NCBI GenBank assembly: GCA_017404265.1
Contig: JAFRCS010000011.1
Coordinates: forward strand, 82,889 to 146,888
Direction of reading: 5' to 3'
DNA from: Mogibacterium sp.
GTDB taxonomy: Bacteria; Bacillota; Clostridia; Peptostreptococcales; Anaerovoracaceae
DNA: 64,000 nucleotides
Positions 51,953 through 60,861 of this stretch are shown here, piece after piece (within the stretch, counting starts at the first letter, position 1; the number at the start of each line of letters is the position of its first letter). The notes under the pieces are model-generated. The model saw nothing but the letters and a program-made list of their open reading frames with translations, was not told where the DNA came from and ran no database searches. The position numbers and the translations under genes are program-made.

Positions 51953-54934
51953 CTATGCTTCTTCGCAGCTTATGACGAAGCGGAGCACGTACTCATCTTT
52001 TACCGGATATTTGAATTCGTCCTTTGTCTCCGGTCCGCAAATGCCCGTTCCTATGCCCTGCTGGAAGGCGGATACAGTCACATACGTGCCCGTGCGCTTC
52101 TCATCCTCACGATGCTTCATGCCAAGGAGTTCCCTGTCACTGTATGGCTTGATGCCAAGTTCATATGCCTTGCCCACGGCGCTGAACTTCACGGCGGTCT
52201 TTCCGTCACTGACGCTCGCCCACCTTGTGTCGAAGCGGCTGCCGCTCTCCTGAGGCTTGATGTTAGGCTCTGTCATGTCCCCTGCCTTGCAGGTGGTCTC
52301 TTCTATCGGGAACTGGTCCTTCATGTCGGCATAGGACTCTCCGCATCTGCCATAGTATTTCACATCGTCGAATCTCTCATCGAAGCGGAAGGCCTTTCCG
52401 AAGCGCGGGACGTTTCCCTTACCCTTTGTGCAGCGCAGCCTGCTGGTCACCAGCACGGCCTTGCCGCCATTGGCTGCCTCATAGGTGTCGGTGACCTCGA
52501 ATTCGTTCTTTTTGCAGACGATCTTTGTCACTACAGTCATCCGTTTTTCAAGTATCTCCACAGAGACGATCTCGTTTCTCTGGTCAGCGTAGTCCCCGAC
52601 ACAGTTCTTTGTGCCAAAGAAGATGAAGTCGTTGTCCGTAGCCGCCCTGAAGAGTATCGTATAAGGCTCCGCAGGGGTTATCTCCATCCCTCCGACTCTG
52701 ATCCTGACAAGACCTCCGGTCTCATCAAGCATGTCGGCTATGTTATACCTGCCCGCGTCAGCCGGTCTGCCCGCGATGTTCTCTTTCAGAACGATCTGCT
52801 CCCTTGCAGCCTCGGCTCCGGTCTTTCTATCTATGGTAGTGATCGTCAGGAGGCAGTCTTGGCCGGCCTCGTTAGCAGCCTTTATGTGGTCAGCCGTCGG
52901 TATCTTCACCCTCATCTTTTCAAGAGGATCGACCCAAGGGGTCAGCTTCTCCTCGCTGCCGTCGCTCCATTTGAGTCTGAGCTCATATCTCACGCCCGGA
53001 GTGAAAGCCTTTGTGTTGAAGATCTCAAAGTCATCTCCGCCGAGCCAGCTCACGCGTATAGGTCTGTAGATGAACTTGGCGATCCTGGCTCCCGTCGACG
53101 GTGTACGGTCCGGATAGAACATGCCGTCCACACAGAAGTTGCCGTCGTGTTCCCACTCACCGTGGTCACCGCCATAGGTATAGCTTCCGTCCTCATGCAG
53201 AACGGCGTGATCAACCATCTCCCATACACAGCCTCCGATGAGACTGTCATAGTTGTATATCTCCTTCCAGTAATCCTCCATGCCGCCCGGGCCAACGCCC
53301 ATGGCATGAGCGTATTCACAGAGGAAGTACGGCCTGTCGCAGAGTTGCTTTATTTTATATTTCTTCTCGCCTATCTCATGCACACGCTCCGAAGGCGGAT
53401 ACATCTCGCTGGCCACATCGTAGGCCTTGCGTTTTGTGTGTATCGCGCTCTCGTAGTGTACAGGAAGAAGCGAGTGGTTTTTCAGATACTCGTATTCCTT
53501 GTCTGTATTGTGCGTGCCGCCCGCCTCATTGCCGAGACTCCACATGACGATGGACGGATGCATCTTGTCTCTCTGATACATCCTGGCTGCGCGGTCGACG
53601 TAATGCGCCTCCCACTTCGGATCGTCGCTTATGCGGTTATAGCTTGGCGGCAGCTTATGTATGTATGTTCCGTGGGTCTCGATGTCCGCCTCATCCACGA
53701 CATAGATGCCAAGCTCATCACAGAGCTCAAGCAGATACGGGTCCGGGGGATAGTGTGAGGTCCTCACGGTATCGATGTTGTACTCCTTGCAGAGTTTCAT
53801 GTCGCGCTCAATGTCTTCAGGCGACATGGTGTAGCCGTTCCTCGGATCTGTGTCGTGGTGGTTCACGCCATGGAACTTGATAAGGCTTCCGTTCACGTAG
53901 AACTTGTCGCCCTTTATCTCCACGCTCCTGAAGCCCACTTTTTCCTTTACACAGCTTCCCGGGATCTCGTAATAGACGTTATACAGAGTTGGACTTTCAT
54001 CGTTCCACTCGTCCGGATGGAGGTTCCTGAAAGTGAACTCAGCTCTCTTTGCTTCCGACTTTATCGTCTTGCTCTGCTTTATGCCGGGACCCTCAAGAGT
54101 GAAAGTGACCTCCCCATCTTCAAGGAGATCGGCCCTCGCTGTTCCGAACCAGGTCTGTCCCACATTTCTTGTTATGAAGTCCACGTCTTCAAACTCGTTG
54201 CCTTCGGAGATTCTCAGAAGCACGTCGCGGAAGATGCCGTTATTGCGGAACATGTCCTGGTCTTCAAGGTATGAACCGTTGCACCATCTGTGCACGACCA
54301 CCAGTAGCTCATTGTTCCAGTCGTGAAGATACGGCGTCACGTCGAACTCCGCCGTGTTGTGAGAGCCTTCGGTATATCCCACATAATGGCCGTTCAGATA
54401 AACATCGGCGCAGGATGCGACTCCAAGGAACGAAACAACGTAGCGCCTGTATGGAGCGTCCGGTCCGTCTGTCTTGAAGAATGTCCGGTAGACGCCGACG
54501 AAGTTGTACTCATTGCCCGGGTCCTTCCATCTCGGTCCCAGGCCATAGTCGGCGCCCTGAATGCTGAAGACTTTGCCCACCTTATCTGTTTCCGGGATCT
54601 TCGGAGGATCATACGGAAACTGGTATCTTAAGTTTACATAGAAAGGCTTATCGTAGCCCCTGAACTGCCAGCACGATGGAACGTCTATCTTGTCCCAGCT
54701 GCCGTTATCCGTATCCAGTATGTCCGGCAGATTTGACGGATTGGCATAAAAACGGAAGTCCCAGTCTCCGTTCAGGCAAAGCACCTTAGGCGATGAATAC
54801 CTCTTGTCCCTTCCCTTGACTTCGTCTGCGGACTTCCTGTCCGGATACGGAATGAAATAGCTCCTCGGAGCCAGCTTGTTGTCCTCAAATACGTTGAAAT
54901 CGCAGTAATTCGTCTTGTTGAGATAGTATCTCAT
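51953..54934 (-). CDS. lacZ: Glycoside hydrolase family 2 beta-galactosidase (LacZ type)
   Basis: A 993-residue five-domain beta-galactosidase. The sugar-binding domain (about 50-235), Ig-like domain, catalytic TIM barrel, second Ig-like and large C-terminal beta-sandwich (bgal small N) are all present. The acid/base glutamate is in MWSLGNEAGG (about 470), the nucleophile in LCEYAHAMGVG (about 540), and DEADIETHG matches LacZ. No signal peptide, so cytoplasmic. It starts 17 bp after the permease-kinase fusion gene, so they are probably one transcript. Confidence 0.93.
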   Translation of the reverse strand: MRYYLNKTNYCDFNVFEDNKLAPRSYFIPYPDRKSADEVKGRDKRYSSPKVLCLNGDWDFRFYANPSNLPDILDTDNGSWDKIDVPSCWQFRGYDKPFYVNLRYQFPYDPPKIPETDKVGKVFSIQGADYGLGPRWKDPGNEYNFVGVYRTFFKTDGPDAPYRRYVVSFLGVASCADVYLNGHYVGYTEGSHNTAEFDVTPYLHDWNNELLVVVHRWCNGSYLEDQDMFRNNGIFRDVLLRISEGNEFEDVDFITRNVGQTWFGTARADLLEDGEVTFTLEGPGIKQSKTIKSEAKRAEFTFRNLHPDEWNDESPTLYNVYYEIPGSCVKEKVGFRSVEIKGDKFYVNGSLIKFHGVNHHDTDPRNGYTMSPEDIERDMKLCKEYNIDTVRTSHYPPDPYLLELCDELGIYVVDEADIETHGTYIHKLPPSYNRISDDPKWEAHYVDRAARMYQRDKMHPSIVMWSLGNEAGGTHNTDKEYEYLKNHSLLPVHYESAIHTKRKAYDVASEMYPPSERVHEIGEKKYKIKQLCDRPYFLCEYAHAMGVGPGGMEDYWKEIYNYDSLIGGCVWEMVDHAVLHEDGSYTYGGDHGEWEHDGNFCVDGMFYPDRTPSTGARIAKFIYRPIRVSWLGGDDFEIFNTKAFTPGVRYELRLKWSDGSEEKLTPWVDPLEKMRVKIPTADHIKAANEAGQDCLLTITTIDRKTGAEAAREQIVLKENIAGRPADAGRYNIADMLDETGGLVRIRVGGMEITPAEPYTILFRAATDNDFIFFGTKNCVGDYADQRNEIVSVEILEKRMTVVTKIVCKKNEFEVTDTYEAANGGKAVLVTSRLRCTKGKGNVPRFGKAFRFDERFDDVKYYGRCGESYADMKDQFPIEETTCKAGDMTEPNIKPQESGSRFDTRWASVSDGKTAVKFSAVGKAYELGIKPYSDRELLGMKHREDEKRTGTYVTVSAFQQGIGTGICGPETKDEFKYPVKDEYVLRFVISCEEA

Positions 54935-54951
54935 TTTGTATAAGCTCCTTG

Positions 54952-57762
54952 TTATTTCAGTACGCTCGCAAGAGCCTTCATCATCACGTTGACGTCTATA
55001 GGCTTGGCTATATGGGCCTGCATGCCTGCCTCAAATGCAGCCTCTTCATCCTCCTTGAACGCGTTGGCTGTCATGGCAAGGATAGGAATGTTCGCGTGCG
55101 CAGGTTCGCGCATGGCGCGTATCGCTCTCGTTGCTTCATAGCCGTCCATCTCAGGCATCTGGATGTCCATGAGTATCGCGTCATAGTAGCCCGGCTCGGA
55201 CGCCGCGACCATGTCGACTGCTATCTTTCCGTTCTCAGCTGTCTCTACCATGAATCCGGCCTGAGTGAGTATCATGTTGGCTATCTCCATGTTGATATGG
55301 TTGTCCTCGACAAGCAGCAGTCTCTTTGTGCTGAAGTCGACCTCAGATGTCGTATCTGCGTTGTCGGCAGCTGAACCTTCACGCAGCCTTTCTGCTTCCG
55401 GCACGTCCTTTTCTTCCGCAAGCTTGAATCTCAGGCGGATGACCATCTCAGTACCGCTGCCCGGAGCAGTCATTACCTCTATGGTTCCTCCCATGAGGTC
55501 CACTATGCTCTTGGTGATCGAAAGACCAAGGCCCGTTCCCTCTATGCCGCTTACTGTCGAAGTGCGCTCACGCTCGAATGCGTTGAACATCCTCTCGGCG
55601 AACTCCCTTGACATTCCTATGCCGGTATCCTGCACGCGGATCTCGTATATGCCGTATCCGTTTTCGCTCGTGCCGGATTCCCAGATGGATGCCGTGACAG
55701 AGCCTCCCTCCGGCGTGAACTTATACGCGTTGCTCAGAAGGTTCAGGAGCACGCGATTGAGGTTCTTTCTGTCGCACCATACGTAGCGGTCCTCTATCTG
55801 CGAAGTGTGTACGCTGAAGTCTATGCCCTTTTCCTTCATCTGCTCATGGAACAGGTCCTTCATGCCCTCGAATACCATGCAGAGATCGACCGGAACGAAT
55901 TCCAGCTCTATCTTTCCGCTCTCTATGCGGCTCATCTCGAGTATGTCATTGATCAGAGCCAGCAGGTGCTGACTTGAATTTTCTATCTTATCGAGGTATT
56001 CGCGCACCTCACCGGAGGACTCCTCTTTTCTGGCGAGGTTGGTGTATCCGATTATGGCGTTCATAGGCGTGCGGATGTCATGTGACATGTTGAACAGGAA
56101 CTGGCTCTTGGCCAGACTGCTCTCCACCGCGTGTATCTTCTCGCGCTCCGCCTCCGCGTGCTTTTCCCTTACGAGGTTCTGCACATAAAGCATTACCGCG
56201 AGGCCCGCGAAGACTATAAGCAGAAGTATGACTCCATCCCACACGATCAGATGCCTTACCTGATCTGTATCAGATGCCGTTATGAGCCTCTTTGCAAGCC
56301 ACAGCAGAGCTGAATACAGAAGCAGCGCAAAGAGCACTATTCCCGACGTGGACAGGCCGCTGTACTCGGTCAGGGTGCTTCTGGTCACGGTCCTCCAGTA
56401 GAACATGAATCCCAGCAGACACCAGAGCGAGAGCAGCAGATTCGCTTCGCTTCCCATCGCTTCCATAGCCGTGAGACGCGGGACCATCTGCACTATAACG
56501 AAGATCACCGAGATCAGGGCTCCTATGATGCCGGTCATCACGACCCTTCTGTTGCCCTCTGTTTTCGCTATCTTGTACGCGGCTGCGGAAGTGTATCCGA
56601 AACCGACGATAGCGCCGAAAGATGTAAGGTCAACGAACCAGTTAAGGGTGTTCCGTCCGAAGATCGACAGTATTATGGCTAGTATCATGATGAACACGAT
56701 GCTTACTGAGGTCTTATTGAATTTTTCGGAAAGTATGCGGTCTTCCGCCATTGTCGACAGTACGCGTGTAGTAGCGCGGTAGCCTCCTATGATGCCTGTC
56801 ATGATAGCGGAAACAGCTGTAATGACCATTACAGCAAGGCCTGCTGTGCCCATGTATGTCCTTGCGGCAAAGAATGTCGGTACCGATTCGACGCCCTTGA
56901 GCTGATCGAGTCCGCCTATGTACTCCTGCCACGAGCCGAAGCCGTCAGGTACCGCGGACACACTGATAACAGCCATCACTGAGTACGCGATGGTTGCCAT
57001 GACTATGGATGCCACTATGATCTTTCCGGATCTTCTTATCGGGAAGTCAAAGTGCGCCGTATCGAATGAAGTGATCTCAAAGCCCACGAATGCCCATGGT
57101 GCCAGGAACACTATGCTGAATATGGCATACGCGTGATTCAGATCGCGTGTCCCGAAAGACGCTATGGCTCCGCTCGTTATAGCGTGTGGGGCGCAGAGTA
57201 CGCCGGTTATCACGACACCGCCAAAGAGCATTATCGCGAACAGCGTATGCAGACGCTGCAGTATGGCCTTGGCGGCTATGAAAAGTATCCCGACCAGCGC
57301 CAGCACCAGTACCGAAGCCAGTGTTTCCTTAAGGTAAACGGTGTTTCCGGCAACTACGTATCTCGCGCCTGTATGAGCACGCTCGCCAAGCATTGTTCTC
57401 AGTACAAAGAACAGCGCCGTGCCGTTCAGGAACACTATGGTCAGGTACGAAAGGCAAAGGAACCACGAGCTGATAAAGGCATGGTCCCTGCCGAACGCTT
57501 CCTTGGTATAAGTGTAGATACCGCCGGTCATGGAAGTCCTTCCCATGAGATATGTCAGGTTTCCGGCTACCACCAGCATGATTATCATGCCGATAAACAT
57601 GGCTATCACCGTACCAAGAGGACCTGCCACAGGCAGGAAAGTCGTTCCCGGCATGGCAAATACGCCCCAGCCTACCATGCAGCCTAAGGCCATTGCCCAT
57701 ACATCAAGAGGTGAAAGATATCTGTCGAGAGGTTTGTTTATATCTCTTTTCTGCCTTTCCAT
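54952..57762 (-). CDS. APC-type amino acid permease fused to a histidine kinase and receiver
   Basis: A 936-residue single reading frame. Residues 1-440 are a complete amino acid-polyamine-organocation permease: TM1 holds the unwound GCMVGWGVFAMPG substrate motif, and about twelve helices follow. Two more helices (about 450-515) and a short coiled coil lead to HisKA with the phospho-acceptor His at about 559 (NMSHDIRTPMNAI), HATPase_c with N, G1 and G2 boxes (LLNLLSNAYKFTPEG, DTGIGM, GTGLGLSI), and a receiver with Asp at about 865 (LMDIQMPEMDG). This suggests a transporter-type sensor of an amino acid, as CbrA is with an SSS-type transporter. No frameshift or stop at the junction. Confidence 0.9.
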   Translation of the reverse strand: MERQKRDINKPLDRYLSPLDVWAMALGCMVGWGVFAMPGTTFLPVAGPLGTVIAMFIGMIIMLVVAGNLTYLMGRTSMTGGIYTYTKEAFGRDHAFISSWFLCLSYLTIVFLNGTALFFVLRTMLGERAHTGARYVVAGNTVYLKETLASVLVLALVGILFIAAKAILQRLHTLFAIMLFGGVVITGVLCAPHAITSGAIASFGTRDLNHAYAIFSIVFLAPWAFVGFEITSFDTAHFDFPIRRSGKIIVASIVMATIAYSVMAVISVSAVPDGFGSWQEYIGGLDQLKGVESVPTFFAARTYMGTAGLAVMVITAVSAIMTGIIGGYRATTRVLSTMAEDRILSEKFNKTSVSIVFIMILAIILSIFGRNTLNWFVDLTSFGAIVGFGYTSAAAYKIAKTEGNRRVVMTGIIGALISVIFVIVQMVPRLTAMEAMGSEANLLLSLWCLLGFMFYWRTVTRSTLTEYSGLSTSGIVLFALLLYSALLWLAKRLITASDTDQVRHLIVWDGVILLLIVFAGLAVMLYVQNLVREKHAEAEREKIHAVESSLAKSQFLFNMSHDIRTPMNAIIGYTNLARKEESSGEVREYLDKIENSSQHLLALINDILEMSRIESGKIELEFVPVDLCMVFEGMKDLFHEQMKEKGIDFSVHTSQIEDRYVWCDRKNLNRVLLNLLSNAYKFTPEGGSVTASIWESGTSENGYGIYEIRVQDTGIGMSREFAERMFNAFERERTSTVSGIEGTGLGLSITKSIVDLMGGTIEVMTAPGSGTEMVIRLRFKLAEEKDVPEAERLREGSAADNADTTSEVDFSTKRLLLVEDNHINMEIANMILTQAGFMVETAENGKIAVDMVAASEPGYYDAILMDIQMPEMDGYEATRAIRAMREPAHANIPILAMTANAFKEDEEAAFEAGMQAHIAKPIDVNVMMKALASVLK

Positions 57763-57774
57763 TCCTGCGGTCCC

Positions 57775-60700
57775 TTAGTCTTTTATCAGGCTCTCGAGAG
57801 TCTCGTAGAGCGATTCAGGCTGTACCGGTTTTGAGAGATGCGCGTCGAGTCCGGCCTGCAGACTGCGCTGTACGTCTTCATCGAACGCGTTCGCTGTAAG
57901 AGCGATGATAGGGATCTCCTTCGCGTCCGGTCTTTCCATGGCGCGGATTCTGCGTGTGGCTTCAAGGCCGTCCATCTCAGGCATCCTCATATCCATCAGG
58001 ATGGCATCGTAGTGGCCCGGCTCGCTTGCCTCAAACTTTTCTACGGCTATCTTTCCGTTTACCGCCAGATCAGCATCCATACCGCGCGCGGCCAGTACCA
58101 TCATCATGATCTCGGCATTGATCTCGACATCTTCTGCCAGCAGTATGTGGCGGCCTTCCAGATCTACCTTGATCTTATCGGCGGTGATGATGCCCTTGGC
58201 ATGCATCGCGCTCTTGAACTCCTCCATTACGCTGTTAGCGAACAGCGGCTTAGGCAGGAAGCTGTCGACTCCGGCCGCAAGCGCTTCATCCGCCACATCA
58301 TCCCAGCGATAAGCTGTCAGAATGATGATCGCAGACTCGTGGCCTATTATCTCGCGCATCCTGCGCGTCGTTTCTATGCCGTCCATGCCAGGCATCTTCC
58401 AGTCGACCAGTATCAGGTTGTACGGATCGCGCCTTGCGTGGCGGAGCTGAGTCTTTTCGATGGCTTCAGGGCCTGACATCGCTATCTCGGAAGCGATGCC
58501 GGCTTTCTCAAGTATCAGCTTGGCATGTTCGCAGGCAACAGGATCGTCATCGACCACCAGGACCGTCATATCTTCCGGTCTGATATCTTTTCCTGTCCCT
58601 GCGTCTTCATGTTCTGCGGCATTCATGAGCGTCACTGTGACATAGAACGTGGTCCCTTTGCCCTTTTCACTCTCGACTTCTATGTGCCCGTTCATCATCT
58701 CAACGATGCTCTTGGTGATGGCCATGCCGAGTCCGGAGCTTCCGTACTTGTTGGTCATGGACGAGTCTTCCTGAGTGAATGTGTCAAAGAGCTTAGGCAG
58801 GTATTCCTTGCTCATTCCTATGCCCGTGTCGGCTATGGTGAAGCGCAGAGCCGATTTGTTCTCATACTTGGCGGTCCTTTCGACCGTCAGATCGACCTTG
58901 CCGCCTTCCGGTGTGAATTTAACGGCGTTGCCCAGGATATTGATCAGCACCTGGCGCAGCTTCATTTTGTCGCCCACATAGTAGTGGTCTACTTCGCCGT
59001 TGATATGGCACTGATATTCCAGACCCTTGTCCGCGCACTGTCCGCTGAACATGGTATTTACCATCTCGAGCAGCTCTGAGAACGCGAACTCCTCGTTCTT
59101 TATTACCATGCGTCCGGACTCTATGCGTGACATGTCCAGTATGTCGTTTATGAGGTGCAGCAGATGCTCTGCCGAAGCCCCTATCTTTTCGAGATATTCC
59201 TTTGTCTTATCCGGTGTTTCCGGATCGTTGAGCGCTATGTTGTCAAGACCGATAATGGCGTTCATCGGCGTTCTGATCTCATGGCTCATGCTTGAGAGGA
59301 AGGCCGTCTTGGCTTTGTTGGCCTCCTCGGCGGACTTAAGAGCGTCTGTCAGAGCCTGCCTTGTTTCAAGCTCGTTCTTCGTCTCATCATCGATGTCAAC
59401 GAAGCATGCTCCGACCTTGCGCACTGCGTGGTCTTTTTCTTCTTCCTCTTCTTCTACGCCGGCAAACTTAACGGACTCCCATGTCTGCTTGCCGTCCACC
59501 TCTATCATGTAGCGGTAAGAGATGACCGGATGATCCTTCAGGGCCTCCCTTACATTTTCTATCTGTACGAACTCCAGGAAAGGCTCTCTGTACTCTTCCA
59601 TGATGTAGTGATTGCAGTATGACGTGACGGCATTGAGGTAGTTGAACTCATCGCCCTCCTTGAACCCCGGCAGATCGGTACGGGCCTGGTAGCATACGCC
59701 CTCATTTTTGTCGAGGTCAACGTAGTATACGCTCCGGTAGTCAGACGACAGTGATTTGATCATGACATCCTGCTGTTCGCTCTGCTGTTTCTGTGCCAGC
59801 AGCTCTCCCTGCAGCTCGAGACGGTGCTCCATCTCTTCCTGCCTTACTCTGGCTTCTGCCTCCGAAGCCTCGTGATCAGCCAGGATCTTTGCGTTCTTTC
59901 GGTTCTGGCGGATGATGAACATGAACATCAGCAGCAGGGCAAGTATCGTTAACAGCGACTGGATGGTGCTTCTTATGAGCGTGCCTTTTGTGATATCGCT
60001 GATCTGGTCTCCTATGAACGACTCTCTTACCAGATATGTCAGCAGCCAGTCAGTGTTCTCTACAGGTACATAGGTCAGAGTCTCTTCCGTATCGTTATAT
60101 GTGAATGACACCTCGCCTTCTTTGCAGTTTGCGAAGTCGTCTTTTACCTTGTCAAGAGTATAGCCGCCTTCGAATTCCGCGTGCTCCAGAGCAACGAGCA
60201 GATTGTCTTCTGTCGCGAATCCTCCCAGTACCGCATTGCTCAGCGGGTAGCCGCTGCTGGTGTACAGGTTGCAGAATGTCGCGTTGTCTTCACTCGACTC
60301 CATGGATACGCCGTGGAGCATCTGTTCCATATCCATCTCCATGAAACAGACCACCAGCTTATCGCCAAGGTGATCCTTAGGCTCGATAGGAACGGCGATG
60401 ACTACCTTTTTCTCTTCGCTGTTCAGGTTGAGGATGGAGATATCCGGCCCGGTCATATTTTTGTAATCAAATGAGTAGTTGTTTATCTCATCATCCGACT
60501 GGCCGGTAGCCTTGTATATCGTACCGCTCTCTCCTACGAACGCGAACTTGTCCAGGTGATACAGAGCCTTCATTCTCGCCTGATATGCCTGACGGTTTTC
60601 TTCGGTCGCGAGATCCTCATCGGTCATGAGTCCGACCGCGATCTCTATGGTCTCTATCCTGTTGTCAAGATTGGCTTCAACGACCTGCTCGCGCCTGCCG

Positions 60701-60861
60701 GCAAGCTCATCCAGGTACAGCAAACTGACCTTTCTTATGGCCCTTTCGGTGTCCAGTCTGGCGGCGTGGCTCATATATATAGTTCCTGCGACAAGAAGAA
60801 GCAGTATTATCGCCACACCTGTAGCTACTATGGTTCGTATTGGTTTTCTGCTTTTATCCAT
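57775..60861 (-). CDS. Membrane hybrid sensor histidine kinase with extracellular sensor and two receivers
   Basis: A 1028-residue protein. TM1 at about 12-32, an extracellular sensor (about 33-300, Cache-like by pattern), TM2 at about 300-320, a coiled coil, a PAS-like module with the phrase DYRSVYYVDLDKNEGVCYQ, HisKA with His527 (SHEIRTPMNAIIG), HATPase_c (ILGNAVKFTPEGG, DTGIGM, GLGMAI), receiver 1 (Asp about 819 in LVDWKMPGMDG) and receiver 2 (Asp about 953 in LMDMRMPEMDG). No DNA-binding output domain. Its start overlaps the end of the upstream kinase gene by 8 bp. Confidence 0.93.
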   Translation of the reverse strand: MDKSRKPIRTIVATGVAIILLLLVAGTIYMSHAARLDTERAIRKVSLLYLDELAGRREQVVEANLDNRIETIEIAVGLMTDEDLATEENRQAYQARMKALYHLDKFAFVGESGTIYKATGQSDDEINNYSFDYKNMTGPDISILNLNSEEKKVVIAVPIEPKDHLGDKLVVCFMEMDMEQMLHGVSMESSEDNATFCNLYTSSGYPLSNAVLGGFATEDNLLVALEHAEFEGGYTLDKVKDDFANCKEGEVSFTYNDTEETLTYVPVENTDWLLTYLVRESFIGDQISDITKGTLIRSTIQSLLTILALLLMFMFIIRQNRKNAKILADHEASEAEARVRQEEMEHRLELQGELLAQKQQSEQQDVMIKSLSSDYRSVYYVDLDKNEGVCYQARTDLPGFKEGDEFNYLNAVTSYCNHYIMEEYREPFLEFVQIENVREALKDHPVISYRYMIEVDGKQTWESVKFAGVEEEEEEKDHAVRKVGACFVDIDDETKNELETRQALTDALKSAEEANKAKTAFLSSMSHEIRTPMNAIIGLDNIALNDPETPDKTKEYLEKIGASAEHLLHLINDILDMSRIESGRMVIKNEEFAFSELLEMVNTMFSGQCADKGLEYQCHINGEVDHYYVGDKMKLRQVLINILGNAVKFTPEGGKVDLTVERTAKYENKSALRFTIADTGIGMSKEYLPKLFDTFTQEDSSMTNKYGSSGLGMAITKSIVEMMNGHIEVESEKGKGTTFYVTVTLMNAAEHEDAGTGKDIRPEDMTVLVVDDDPVACEHAKLILEKAGIASEIAMSGPEAIEKTQLRHARRDPYNLILVDWKMPGMDGIETTRRMREIIGHESAIIILTAYRWDDVADEALAAGVDSFLPKPLFANSVMEEFKSAMHAKGIITADKIKVDLEGRHILLAEDVEINAEIMMMVLAARGMDADLAVNGKIAVEKFEASEPGHYDAILMDMRMPEMDGLEATRRIRAMERPDAKEIPIIALTANAFDEDVQRSLQAGLDAHLSKPVQPESLYETLESLIKD

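Noticed and set aside
54952..57762. Permease and kinase as two separate genes misread as one
   Set aside because: The frame is continuous with no stop, and no internal ribosome site with start codon was noticed near the junction; the linking helices and coiled coil read naturally.
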